Made by a program: the position numbers and the translations under genes. DNA of 64,000 nt from Castellaniella sp. (GTDB lineage Bacteria; Pseudomonadota; Gammaproteobacteria; Burkholderiales; Burkholderiaceae_B): NCBI RefSeq assembly GCF_034675845.1, contig NZ_JAUCCU010000001.1, positions 992,001 through 1,056,000 on the forward strand, given 5' to 3'. Shown here in pieces: positions 34,327-42,516 of the stretch (positions are counted from its first letter, which is position 1; each line of letters begins with the position of its first letter). Below the pieces are notes generated by a model. That model had not been told where the DNA came from. It searched no databases and saw only the letters and a list, made by a program, of their open reading frames with translations.

Positions 34327-34587
34327 TCAAGGGCGAAATACATCGCCCAGAACTTTGGCATCCACAAAATTGATCGACCAGACTTCCAATTGTGGTGCCT
34401 TGGCATGGCGAACACGCTCGGCCATTTCTGCCGAGATCGGACCGAAGCGGTGTTGGAGCATGCTTAGCAATTGCTTTGCCTGACCTTGTTCTATGCCTTG
34501 TTCTATGCCTTGTTCTATGCCTTTTTCCAGGCCTTTTTTCATGCCTCTTTCTATGGCGAATTCTTCCATAATGGTTAGTCGCATCAC
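34327..34587 (-). CDS. Candidate intragenic small protein (RpnS-like) inside the Rpn nuclease gene
   Basis: Within the Rpn gene, in frame, a GTG at 34587 is preceded by AGGAG (34594-34598 on the plus strand as CTCCT) with an optimal 6-nt spacer; an ATG follows immediately. Translation from here would give an 86-residue C-terminal fragment holding the GIEQ repeat and the C-terminal domain. In Rpn systems a C-terminal fragment translated from an internal start is known to act as antitoxin of the full-length nuclease. Expression here is unproven. Confidence 0.4.
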   Translation of the reverse strand: MMRLTIMEEFAIERGMKKGLEKGIEQGIEQGIEQGQAKQLLSMLQHRFGPISAEMAERVRHAKAPQLEVWSINFVDAKVLGDVFRP

Positions 34588-35484
34588 GTTGGGCTCCTGT
34601 CGCAGGGTATTCAGTGCCTGCATATAAACGGGTTTCAATACCGTGGGCAAGGTCAGCATCCATTCCACCAAGCTTAAAATCTGGCGAGTTTCCTGAGGAC
34701 TATAACCGTAGCTCAATAATTGCTGGACCATGTGTTTCAACGGTCCCAGCCGGGTGCTCTTTGTGGGATGGCGGCTGGCCAATAACTGGGCCATCAGCAC
34801 CACGGCAAACGGGTTGCTTGGAGCTTGAGTCTGCAGCATCGCCCAGCGGCCCCACCACCTGTCCAATTCTACGACAGGAAAGGTGAACCAGATACCTTGG
34901 CCCAGGAATTCATTGGCATGCACCAGATACACCAAATCAGACTCATCCACCTCAGCGCCAACACGCCCTTGAATGAGAATACCCAAGCTATAAATCAATG
35001 GTGAAGCTGGGCTGCCCGCCAATTGCCTGCCATGCAGCTGCAAGGGCAGACGGTAATCCACCATGCGCTGGCTGAATGCCTGCACACCCCTGGGGCCACG
35101 CAGGCGGCCCTGGACTTCGATATGAATCAGCAGCCAGATGCAATCACCGTTCAGCAAACGCACACTGGCCAATTTATCCACATATTTGCGACCCTTCACC
35201 CCAGGCGGACCAATGGATTGCAGCTCCTTGTCCAGGAATTGCGGTGCGACCGACCAGTCGATGGCGGCATGCAAACTGGGAACCAACAAAGCCAGCGCCT
35301 GAGGCAAATAGCATTCCAATGCCACCTTCCAAGGGCTGTCGTAGTCATCCGCTGGACTATGGATCGCTGCAGGATCGACATGCAAGCCCGCAACCGCGTC
35401 AGCAGAAAAGGCAGCCCCGCATCGGCTATCGTCATCCGGGATGGTGTTGGCGTGAGAGGGCTTGTGATGATTTGTGCCGGACAT
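34327..35484 (-). CDS. Rpn-type PD-(D/E)XK nuclease / transposase-like protein
   Basis: A 385-residue protein of the recombination-promoting nuclease (Rpn/YhgA-like) family often annotated as putative transposase. The nuclease core is the segment YVDKLASVRLLNGDC followed by WLLIHIEVQGR (about 105-130), which provides the Asp, Glu-x-Gln metal-site residues; MVDYRLPLQLHGR follows. A helical region leads to a charged GIEQ repeat (about 320-340) and a C-terminal domain. The ATG has AGAGG about 5 nt upstream. Family members act in recombination and, in some cases, phage defence. A possible internal start is listed separately. No other mobile element genes flank it. Confidence 0.8.
   Translation of the reverse strand: MSGTNHHKPSHANTIPDDDSRCGAAFSADAVAGLHVDPAAIHSPADDYDSPWKVALECYLPQALALLVPSLHAAIDWSVAPQFLDKELQSIGPPGVKGRKYVDKLASVRLLNGDCIWLLIHIEVQGRLRGPRGVQAFSQRMVDYRLPLQLHGRQLAGSPASPLIYSLGILIQGRVGAEVDESDLVYLVHANEFLGQGIWFTFPVVELDRWWGRWAMLQTQAPSNPFAVVLMAQLLASRHPTKSTRLGPLKHMVQQLLSYGYSPQETRQILSLVEWMLTLPTVLKPVYMQALNTLRQEPNVMRLTIMEEFAIERGMKKGLEKGIEQGIEQGIEQGQAKQLLSMLQHRFGPISAEMAERVRHAKAPQLEVWSINFVDAKVLGDVFRP
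34489..34524. repeat. Three 12-bp tandem repeats in the Rpn gene
   Basis: The unit TTCTATGCCTTG occurs three times in a row (last unit ends in T), encoding GIEQ-GIEQ-GIEQ in the nuclease. The unit is a multiple of three, so slippage changes the helix length without breaking the frame. Confidence 0.9.
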
Positions 35485-35640
35485 AGCGCACCTCTAAAAA
35501 TAGGCATGCCCGGATTGTGGACGACACAGCAAGCGCGAACCAGATCGGAAAAATACGAACGGACAAAAATGGCAACCCACCGTCAGGGAAGTTTCCCTAG
35601 CGATTGAAAAAAGTCGACAAAGCCGGATGGACCAGCCAAC

Positions 35641-35668
35641 AAAAAGCCACCCCGAGAGGTGGCTTTTT
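35641..35668 (-). terminator. Rho-independent terminator of the porin gene
   Basis: A perfect 11-bp stem AAAAAGCCACC / GGTGGCTTTTT with a 6-nt loop lies 80 bp after the porin stop. The A and T tracts make it symmetrical, so it could also stop transcription entering from the plus-strand side. Confidence 0.9.
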
Positions 35669-35748
35669 GTTGGGGACCAAAGTCCCCGTGTTCATGACAG
35701 CCTGCCGAGGCGAGCCGCATCGCTGCGTGGACAAGCCACGCGAGGCGA

Positions 35749-36864
35749 TTAGAACTTGTGGTTCAGGCCGACACCGGCTTCCGTACCCTTCAGGTCGCGG
35801 ACGTAGCCAATGTTCTTGCCGTACGTAGCGTAGGTGTAGACACCGGTGCGCTTGGACAGCGGGTAGAAGTAGTTGATCTGATAGGTGCTGAGGTTACCAG
35901 CATCATCGCCCCACTTATCGCCATCATCCAGGTTGCTGGTGGAGTAGTTCACGCCAGCGTACAGCTTACCAGCACCCACCGGGGCGCTCAGGCCAATGTG
36001 GTAGTTGTTGGTCTTCAGGTCGTTGTAGGCGCTCAGATTAGCAGCATTGCCGAGGGCATTGACGAAATTGCCGCCATTGCCGCCCCAGCCCAATTTGCCG
36101 TTACGGTCCTGACCGAAGGCCAGGGACAGTTTTACGACTTCAAAGTCGTAAGCACCGTTGATGTGCCAGCTGGTGATGCTGTCTTCAACGTTGGTGGTGC
36201 CTTGACGATCATAGCTGGCAGCGCCGCTGATCGGGCCGTTGGCGTAGGTAGCAGCCACGGACACGCGCGAATTGCGCTCGGAGCCACCATAGGACTCGCC
36301 GTCGATACGGTCGATGCGATCGCTGCCGCTAGAGCCGTACAGAGCGATGAACTTGAAGCCGGACAGATCAGGCGTCACGTACTTGAAGGAGTTGTCAATG
36401 CGGTTGCCGTAGCCCACGCCACCGAAGACCTTGTCCATATCGCCCAGGGACCAGCCGTTGACGTTCATGTCACCAGCCATCACGCCAGCGGAGTACTGAC
36501 GACCCATGCTGAAGGTACCCCAGTTGTCGCTGGACAGACCAACGAACGACTGACGATGGAATTGCTTGCCGGAGCTAGGAGCGCCGGTACCCAGATCGAA
36601 GCCTTGCTCCAGTTGGAAGATGGCGCGCAGGCCGTCGCCCAGATCTTCGGATCCCTTCAGGCCCCAACGGTTACCGTTGACGATGCCGCTGACCAGACCC
36701 GAGGACTTCGAGGTGGCTTGGAAGCCATCACGATCATATTTGTAATTCGAGTAGCCGTAGCCGGTATCCACGATACCGTACAGCGTCACGGACGTTTCTG
36801 CTTGAGCAACGCCAGCGGTAGCAAAACCGGCCAGCAGAGCAGCAGCGAGCAGAGTCTTTTTCAT
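35749..36864 (-). CDS. Gram-negative general porin (OmpC-like, Bordetella-type)
   Basis: A 371-residue trimeric outer-membrane porin. The signal peptide MKKTLLAAALLAGFATAGVAQA is followed by mature ETSVTLYGIVDTGYGY, the usual first strand of betaproteobacterial porins, and the chain ends in the assembly Phe of GVGLNHKF. A 16-strand barrel is expected, with the typical PxxxF-like GVNYSTSN and YQINYFYPLSKRTGVYTYATYG segments. The ATG at 36864 has GGAG about 10 nt upstream; the longer open frame (to 36912) adds no signal peptide and is rejected. Monocistronic with its own terminator. Confidence 0.96.
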   Translation of the reverse strand: MKKTLLAAALLAGFATAGVAQAETSVTLYGIVDTGYGYSNYKYDRDGFQATSKSSGLVSGIVNGNRWGLKGSEDLGDGLRAIFQLEQGFDLGTGAPSSGKQFHRQSFVGLSSDNWGTFSMGRQYSAGVMAGDMNVNGWSLGDMDKVFGGVGYGNRIDNSFKYVTPDLSGFKFIALYGSSGSDRIDRIDGESYGGSERNSRVSVAATYANGPISGAASYDRQGTTNVEDSITSWHINGAYDFEVVKLSLAFGQDRNGKLGWGGNGGNFVNALGNAANLSAYNDLKTNNYHIGLSAPVGAGKLYAGVNYSTSNLDDGDKWGDDAGNLSTYQINYFYPLSKRTGVYTYATYGKNIGYVRDLKGTEAGVGLNHKF

Positions 36865-37178
36865 GTAAGAAATCTCCGTAGATTTGTGAGAATCAGAGCA
36901 GGCCAACATCATCCTGTGCTGCTGCTCTTTCTAACTCCGCAAAGGGAAGTTGTTGGTATTGCATCAAAAAACCGGGCCTTATGCCATGCTGGGCGTTCGA
37001 AACCACTCAGTTTCCCCGAAAGACGTTGCAGAACCACAACAACTCGTGGGTTTCACCCAGGGGGCTGGTGATATGGACAAGGCACCACATCCGAGTCCCG
37101 GCGGGTCGTCCGGCGACCCCCACACCAAGCCTCAAACAGCAGCATACAATGCTTCCACAGATAAGATGGCCCCCCTTC
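36865..37178. other. Porin/tsaE divergent intergenic region
   Basis: About 314 bp without a convincing gene. It must hold the porin promoter (minus strand) and the promoter of the tsaE-amiC cluster (plus strand). I saw no clear -10/-35 pair, repeat or conserved RNA. A short plus-strand frame runs through it into tsaE without a family-like sequence. Confidence 0.6.
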
Positions 37179-37682
37179 ATGATGCGACTGAATACCCCCT
37201 TGGTTTGGGATTTACCGGACGAGCAAGCCACCGACACCCTGGCCCGCCAACTGGCAGCGCTGGTCTGCGGCCAGTCACCCCAGTCTTTGGCTGCCGGGGG
37301 CCGCATTCACCTGCGCGGCGAGCTTGGTGCAGGCAAAACCAGCTTGGCGCGGGCGTTCTTGCGAGCGGCTGGGGTGACCGGCCGCATCAAAAGCCCTAGC
37401 TATGCGCTGCTTGAAAGCTATAATGTCTCTAGCTTGTATTTCTATCATTTTGATTTCTATAGATTTAGCGATGCGCACGAGTGGCGCGATGCGGGGTTCG
37501 ACGAGCTGCTGGCCGACCAGGCAGTCATTCTGATTGAATGGCCTGAACAAGCCGGCACCCGCCTGCCACCACCCGACCTGGATATTCTGCTGGAATATGC
37601 CGACAACGGTCGACGCGCCTGGCTACGCGCCTGCAGCGAAAAAGGACAGCTATGGCTACAGCACCTGACCCCATCGCCCTGA
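37179..37682 (+). CDS. tsaE: tRNA threonylcarbamoyladenosine biosynthesis ATPase TsaE
   Basis: A P-loop ATPase of about 167 residues working with TsaB, TsaC and TsaD to make t6A37 in tRNA. It has the Walker A LRGELGAGKTSLARAF (about 44-60), GRIKSPSYALLESY, and FYHFDFYRFSDAHEW, the family's HxDxYR-like segment, then IEWPEQAG. The start is taken as the ATG pair at 37179/37182 before RLNTPLVWDLPDEQAT; the frame is open further upstream but unlike the family. Its stop overlaps the amiC start (TGATG). Confidence 0.93.
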   Translation: MMRLNTPLVWDLPDEQATDTLARQLAALVCGQSPQSLAAGGRIHLRGELGAGKTSLARAFLRAAGVTGRIKSPSYALLESYNVSSLYFYHFDFYRFSDAHEWRDAGFDELLADQAVILIEWPEQAGTRLPPPDLDILLEYADNGRRAWLRACSEKGQLWLQHLTPSP

Positions 37683-39007
37683 TGAATGCTCCCGCCCCTT
37701 TGCGGCGTAAATTTCTCGTCGGCAGCAGCGCATTGCTGCTATTGCCCGTCATTCCGCGCCTGGCGCACGCTGCCACCATTCTGGCCGTGCGTACCTGGCC
37801 TGCCGACGAGTACACCCGCGTGACCCTGGAAATGGATCACGACCTGAAAGCCGAGCATTTCACCCTGGATGGCCCGGACCGCTTGGTGGTCGATATCCAG
37901 GGCCTGCGCCTGAGCCCCGCCATCGACCGCCTGGTCTCGCAGATCAAGCCCAACGATCCCTACATCAGCGCAGTGCGCGTGGGTCAGAACACGCCCAACG
38001 TCGTACGACTGGTGTTCGACCTGAAACAAGACGTCGCGCCCCAGGTGTTCACCCTGAAACCCATTGGTGAATACAAATACCGGCTGGTGCTGGATCTGTA
38101 TCCGAAAATCGCACAAGATCCGCTGATGGCCCTGCTGAAGGATGCGGATAACGATCCTCTGGCGGGGATTCTCGAAAACCTGGCCCAGAACAGCCCCACC
38201 GAAGCCCCGATCCCGTCCGTAGAGGGGCAGAAGCTGCCCCCGCCGCCCAGCCCACCACCAGTGGCGGTCGCGCCAAAGCCCACGCCACCTGGTTCGCGCA
38301 ACGACCGGCCCATCCTGATCGCGCTGGACCCCGGCCACGGTGGCGAAGATCCTGGCGCAATCGGCAAACGCGGCACCCGCGAAAAAGATATTGTGCTGCA
38401 AATCGCCCAGCGCCTGAAGAAAATGATCGACGCGCAACCCAATATGCGTGCGTACCTGACCCGTGATCGCGATTATTTCGTGCCGCTGAACGTACGGGTG
38501 CAAAAGGCGCGGCGGGTGCAGGCAGATCTGTTCATCTCCATCCACGCGGATGCCTGGATAAAGCCCTCGGCTCGGGGATCGTCAGTCTGGGCGCTGTCCC
38601 AGAACGGCGCCACCAGTTCGGCTGCCCGCTGGCTGGCCAAAAAAGAAAACGATGCCGACTTGATCGGCGGGGTGAATCTGGGATCGCACAATCGGCAGGT
38701 GGCGCAGGTGCTGCTGGATCTATCCACAGGCGCACAAATCAACGATTCAATTCGGGTGGGGTCGCAGGTCTTGCAGGAAATCGGCAAGATCAACCGCTTG
38801 CATAAAAGCCACATCGAACGCGCCGGTTTTGCTGTCTTGAAAGCGCCGGATATCCCATCCATCCTGATCGAGACAGCCTTTATCAGCAACCCCGAAGAAG
38901 AATCTCTGCTGCGCACCCCGGCACATCAACAGAAAATCGCCTCGGCGGTATTCAGCGGTGTGCGGGATTACTTTGCAGCCAACCCCGCATTGGCCCGGCG
39001 GGCCTGA
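37682..39007 (+). CDS. amiC: N-acetylmuramoyl-L-alanine amidase AmiC
   Basis: A periplasmic zinc amidase of 441 residues that splits septal peptidoglycan during daughter-cell separation. The N-terminus has a twin-arginine signal (LRRKFLVGSSALLLLP), then an AMIN domain (about 40-135), a proline-rich linker (about 175-205), and an Amidase_3 domain with DPGHGGEDPGA, REKD, SIHADAW and IETAFISN providing zinc ligands and the catalytic Glu. The chosen start overlaps tsaE by one base; an earlier in-frame ATG at 37652 is possible. EnvC/NlpD-type activators would be encoded elsewhere. Confidence 0.95.
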   Translation: MNAPAPLRRKFLVGSSALLLLPVIPRLAHAATILAVRTWPADEYTRVTLEMDHDLKAEHFTLDGPDRLVVDIQGLRLSPAIDRLVSQIKPNDPYISAVRVGQNTPNVVRLVFDLKQDVAPQVFTLKPIGEYKYRLVLDLYPKIAQDPLMALLKDADNDPLAGILENLAQNSPTEAPIPSVEGQKLPPPPSPPPVAVAPKPTPPGSRNDRPILIALDPGHGGEDPGAIGKRGTREKDIVLQIAQRLKKMIDAQPNMRAYLTRDRDYFVPLNVRVQKARRVQADLFISIHADAWIKPSARGSSVWALSQNGATSSAARWLAKKENDADLIGGVNLGSHNRQVAQVLLDLSTGAQINDSIRVGSQVLQEIGKINRLHKSHIERAGFAVLKAPDIPSILIETAFISNPEEESLLRTPAHQQKIASAVFSGVRDYFAANPALARRA

Positions 39008-39024
39008 TTCAATTCAGGACAGGT

Positions 39025-39915
39025 CTAAACCAGCCCCAGCCAAATCGGCAGGGTGACGGTCGACAGCAGAGTTCCCAGCGACATCGTCACCGCGACCAAT
39101 CGCCCATCCCCGCCCATGCGGGCGGCCAGCACATGCGCCGCCGACGAAGTAGGCACCGCTGAAAACAGCAGCAACACGGCGGATTCACGCGCCGGCAACT
39201 GCATCATCCACGCCAAGGCCAGGGTCCACAGGGGCAATAACAGCAGTTTTGCGCTGGTCATCCAGGCGATCAGCGGCGCGTGCTGGCGGCCACCCTGCAA
39301 CGAGAGCGCCGCGCCCACGCACAATAAGCCCAGGGCAATTGCACAGGCGCCCAGGCCCTCTAAAGCCCGGCCCAGCACCTGCGGCACCGGGATCTGGAAA
39401 AAATTGCACGCCAGGGCAGCCAGGGTGGACAGGATAAAGGGATTGACGGCAAGCTGCCGTAGCGTCCGGCCACCATGGCGGCTGGCCAGCGCATGCACGG
39501 CCCCGACATTGCTGATGGGCACGGCAAACCCCAGAATCACCGCCATGGTGGCCTGGGCATCGGCCCAGCCCAAGCCGGTGGCCAGCGACAAGGCCAGATA
39601 GCTGTTGAAGCGAAACGCGCACTGGGCCGTGGCCGCGTGCGCCCCAGCATCCGGGCGCACCAGCAAGCGCCCCAACCAGGCCATGGCAATACCCCCCAAC
39701 ATCACCCCCAGGGTCGCGGCCAGCAGCACGGTGGCGCTGCCCAACGCAATGGGTGCGCGGGTGATCGAATGAAACAGCAAGGCCGGAAACAACACAAAAT
39801 AGACCAGCTTTTCGGCCTGGGTGAAAAAATGCCGGTCGAAACCAAAGCGATGCAGTAACAGCCAGCCCAGGGCGATCAGCAGGAAATCCGGCAGGATCAG
39901 CAGGATGACGGACAT
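39025..39915 (-). CDS. AEC (auxin efflux carrier) family transporter
   Basis: A 296-residue membrane protein with about ten helices in two repeats, matching the AEC family of secondary transporters (malonate, auxin and other organic anions). The N-terminal helix ILLILPDFLLIALGWLLLHRFGF and the crossing-helix region AQCAFRFNSYLALSLATGLG are family-like. Substrate unknown; bacterial members often carry dicarboxylates. It lies on the opposite strand to its housekeeping neighbours, with dedA 9 bp upstream on the same strand. Confidence 0.85.
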   Translation of the reverse strand: MSVILLILPDFLLIALGWLLLHRFGFDRHFFTQAEKLVYFVLFPALLFHSITRAPIALGSATVLLAATLGVMLGGIAMAWLGRLLVRPDAGAHAATAQCAFRFNSYLALSLATGLGWADAQATMAVILGFAVPISNVGAVHALASRHGGRTLRQLAVNPFILSTLAALACNFFQIPVPQVLGRALEGLGACAIALGLLCVGAALSLQGGRQHAPLIAWMTSAKLLLLPLWTLALAWMMQLPARESAVLLLFSAVPTSSAAHVLAARMGGDGRLVAVTMSLGTLLSTVTLPIWLGLV

Positions 39916-39924
39916 ACGACAGAA

Positions 39925-40566
39925 TCAGGCGGTATCCGGGTGGCGGCGCAGCATTTTCCAGAGCACCCCCAACACGGCAGGTATGACCGCCGCCCCAATA
40001 CCGATCAGCACAATGGTGTTCAGGTGTTCCTTAACTATCGGCACATTGCCGAAAAAATACCCCAGCGTCACCAGGCCAGCAATCCAGGCCACCGCCCCGA
40101 TGACGTTGTATAGCTGAAACATGGCAATTCGCATGCCCGCCACCCCTGCCACAAAAGGCGCAAAGGTACGAAACAAGGGTAGAAAGCGAGACAGCACGAT
40201 GGTCTTGCCGCCGTGCTTCTCGTAAAAAACATGGGTTTTCAGCAGGGCCTTGCGGTCCAGAAAGCGGTAGTCATGAGAAAAGACCTTGGGGCCGATGTAG
40301 CGGCCCACGGCATAATTGACGGTATTGCCCAAAATCGCCGCCACGATCAGGATGCCAGCCAGCAAGACCGGGTCCAGCAGTCCATTTGCGCCAAAGGCCC
40401 CGGCAATGAACAGCAAAGAATCCCCCGGCAAAAAAGGCAATACGATCAGGCCAGTCTCGCCAAAGATGATCAGGGCCAGAATCAGATAGATCCAGGCGCC
40501 ATACTGGGCCACCCAGACCCCCAGAGACTGGTCGATATTAAGCAGCAAATGAAAAAATTCGGCCAT
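39925..40566 (-). CDS. DedA family membrane protein
   Basis: A 213-residue DedA/VTT-domain protein. Signatures are FGETGLIVLPFLPGDSLLF near residues 30-48 and the acidic/basic core SRFLPLFRTFAPFVAGVAGM (about 117-136), with conserved arginines. DedA proteins are polyprenyl-phosphate or phospholipid translocases and support membrane-potential homeostasis. The start at 40566 (MAEFFHLLLNIDQSL) resembles the family; a second ATG 6 codons earlier is possible. Divergent from mutL, 77 bp away. Confidence 0.9.
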   Translation of the reverse strand: MAEFFHLLLNIDQSLGVWVAQYGAWIYLILALIIFGETGLIVLPFLPGDSLLFIAGAFGANGLLDPVLLAGILIVAAILGNTVNYAVGRYIGPKVFSHDYRFLDRKALLKTHVFYEKHGGKTIVLSRFLPLFRTFAPFVAGVAGMRIAMFQLYNVIGAVAWIAGLVTLGYFFGNVPIVKEHLNTIVLIGIGAAVIPAVLGVLWKMLRRHPDTA

Positions 40567-40643
40567 GACCGTTTGAAGCCCCATGCATGGTGTTGATGGA
40601 CGTGTAAAACTTTCTTGGTGAAGCCTATCACTATAATCGTTTT

Positions 40644-42488
40644 ATGACGCGTCCCATCTCTGCCCTGCCCGACACTCTGATCAGCCAAATCGCCGCTGGC
40701 GAGGTCATCGAGCGCCCCGCATCCGTCCTGAAGGAACTGCTGGAAAATGCCCTGGACGCAGGCAGCCGGGCGATAGAGATCCGCCTGGACGGCGGGGGCA
40801 TCCGGCGCATTCTGGTGGCCGATGATGGCCACGGCATCCCACCGGATCAACTCAGCCTGGCCTTGCAGCGTCACGCCACCAGCAAGATAACGACCCTGGC
40901 TGAACTCGAATCCGTGGCCACCATGGGATTTCGCGGCGAGGCGCTGGCCTCGATCGCCTCAGTGGCGCAGTTGACCTTGGTTTCCCGCACCGCAGACACC
41001 GATCAGGCCTGGCAACTCGGCCCGGACCAGGCTGACCCCAGCCCGGCAGCGGGGCCGGTAGGCACCCGGATCGATGTCCGGCAACTGTTCGACCATATCC
41101 CCGCGCGACGTAAATTCCTGCGCTCCGAGGCCACGGAATACAGCCACTGCCTGCAGGCCATCGAGCGCATCGCACTGGCCCACCCGGAAATCGCACTGCG
41201 GGTATTCCATAACGACAAGCCGCAGCGCAACTGGCCGGTCAGCGATATTTTGGGGCGCATCCACGATGTCCTGGGGGCTGAATTCCAGGCACAAAGCCTG
41301 CCAGTCACGACCGATCAGGGCCTGATCACGCTGGAAGGCTGCATCACGCGACCGACGTTTGCCCGCCCCCGGGCAGACCGCCAATACCTGTATGTCAATG
41401 GCCGTTATGTGCGCGACCGCACGGTGTCACACGCCATCCGCCAGGCCTATGCCGACGTGCTGCACGGAGACCGCCAGCCTGCCTACGTGCTGTTTCTCAG
41501 CCTCGACCCGACCGGCGTGGACGTGAATGTGCATCCGGCCAAGAGCGAGGTTCGATTCCGCGACAGCGGGGCCATCCACCGCTACGTCAGCCAGACCTTG
41601 GGCCAGGCCCTGGCCCAGCGCGGTGGTGCGGCAGGCGAGGCGGCAGACACCCCGCCCGACCCGTCTAGCGCAGAACCCCGCCCGCCCATCAACCTGGCCC
41701 TGCAACCGGGCACGCTGCCGCCCAGCCACCGCCCCCCTGCATATCCGCAGCGGGTGCCTGTACAGCAACGGTTCTCGCTGCATGATGCCCAAGCGGGCCA
41801 AGACTGGAAAAAACTATATCAGCCACTGGCGACGAACCGGGATCTCAGCCCTGTGCATCCCGCAGGCTCGACCATCGGCCCAGACAAAGCCCCCGCCACC
41901 GACGAGTTGCCCCTGGGCCTGGCCCTGGGCCAACTGCACGGCATTTATATCCTGGCGCAAAACAGCCGTGGCCTGGTGCTGGTGGACATGCATGCCGCCC
42001 ACGAACGCGTGGTCTACGAACGGCTGAAAACCACCCTGGATACGGCTGCGCTGCCCACCCAGGATTTGTTGGTACCCGTTGTCTTTACCGCGACCGAAAC
42101 CCAGGTGACTACCGCCCAGGAACATCAAGACACCCTGGATAGCCTGGGCCTGCGCATCCACGCCACCGGCCCCGCATCCTTGGCTGTGCGCGCCGTCCCC
42201 GCCCTATTGGCCCAGGGTGACATCGAAGCCCTGGCCCGTGGCGTGCTGGCTGATATTGAGCGCTTTGGCGAATCAGCCCGCCTGACCCAGCAACGCAACG
42301 AACTCTTGTCCACCATGGCCTGTCACGGTGCCATTCGCGCCAATCGCCGCCTGACACTGGATGAAATGAATGCCCTGCTGCGTCAAATGGAACGCACCGA
42401 ACGCGCCGACCAATGCAATCATGGCCGCCCCACCTGGTTCCAGTGGAGCCTGTCCGACCTGGATAAGCTGTTCATGCGAGGACAATAA
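40644..42488 (+). CDS. mutL: DNA mismatch repair protein MutL (endonuclease type)
   Basis: A 614-residue MutL. The GHKL ATPase domain has QIAAGEVIERPASVLKELLENALDAG, DDGHGI and GFRGEALASI (1-330), followed by a long Pro-rich linker. The C-terminal dimerisation domain has DMHAAHERVVYE near 448, ACHGAIRANR near 560 and CNHGRPTW near 591. These match the DQHA(x)2E(x)4E endonuclease motif (with Met for Gln) and the zinc-site motifs of nicking MutL proteins, as expected where MutH is absent. It heads mutL-miaA. Confidence 0.97.
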   Translation: MTRPISALPDTLISQIAAGEVIERPASVLKELLENALDAGSRAIEIRLDGGGIRRILVADDGHGIPPDQLSLALQRHATSKITTLAELESVATMGFRGEALASIASVAQLTLVSRTADTDQAWQLGPDQADPSPAAGPVGTRIDVRQLFDHIPARRKFLRSEATEYSHCLQAIERIALAHPEIALRVFHNDKPQRNWPVSDILGRIHDVLGAEFQAQSLPVTTDQGLITLEGCITRPTFARPRADRQYLYVNGRYVRDRTVSHAIRQAYADVLHGDRQPAYVLFLSLDPTGVDVNVHPAKSEVRFRDSGAIHRYVSQTLGQALAQRGGAAGEAADTPPDPSSAEPRPPINLALQPGTLPPSHRPPAYPQRVPVQQRFSLHDAQAGQDWKKLYQPLATNRDLSPVHPAGSTIGPDKAPATDELPLGLALGQLHGIYILAQNSRGLVLVDMHAAHERVVYERLKTTLDTAALPTQDLLVPVVFTATETQVTTAQEHQDTLDSLGLRIHATGPASLAVRAVPALLAQGDIEALARGVLADIERFGESARLTQQRNELLSTMACHGAIRANRRLTLDEMNALLRQMERTERADQCNHGRPTWFQWSLSDLDKLFMRGQ

Positions 42489-42516
42489 GTCCAACACCAC
42501 CCAGAGTATTGCCATC

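Noticed and set aside
34327..35484. Insertion sequence around the transposase-like gene
   Set aside because: No terminal inverted repeats or target duplications seen; the protein is a Rpn-type nuclease, not a DDE transposase.
35758..37071. 437-codon plus-strand open frame opposite the porin gene
   Set aside because: Antisense shadow; the porin on the minus strand has a signal peptide, ribosome site and terminal Phe.
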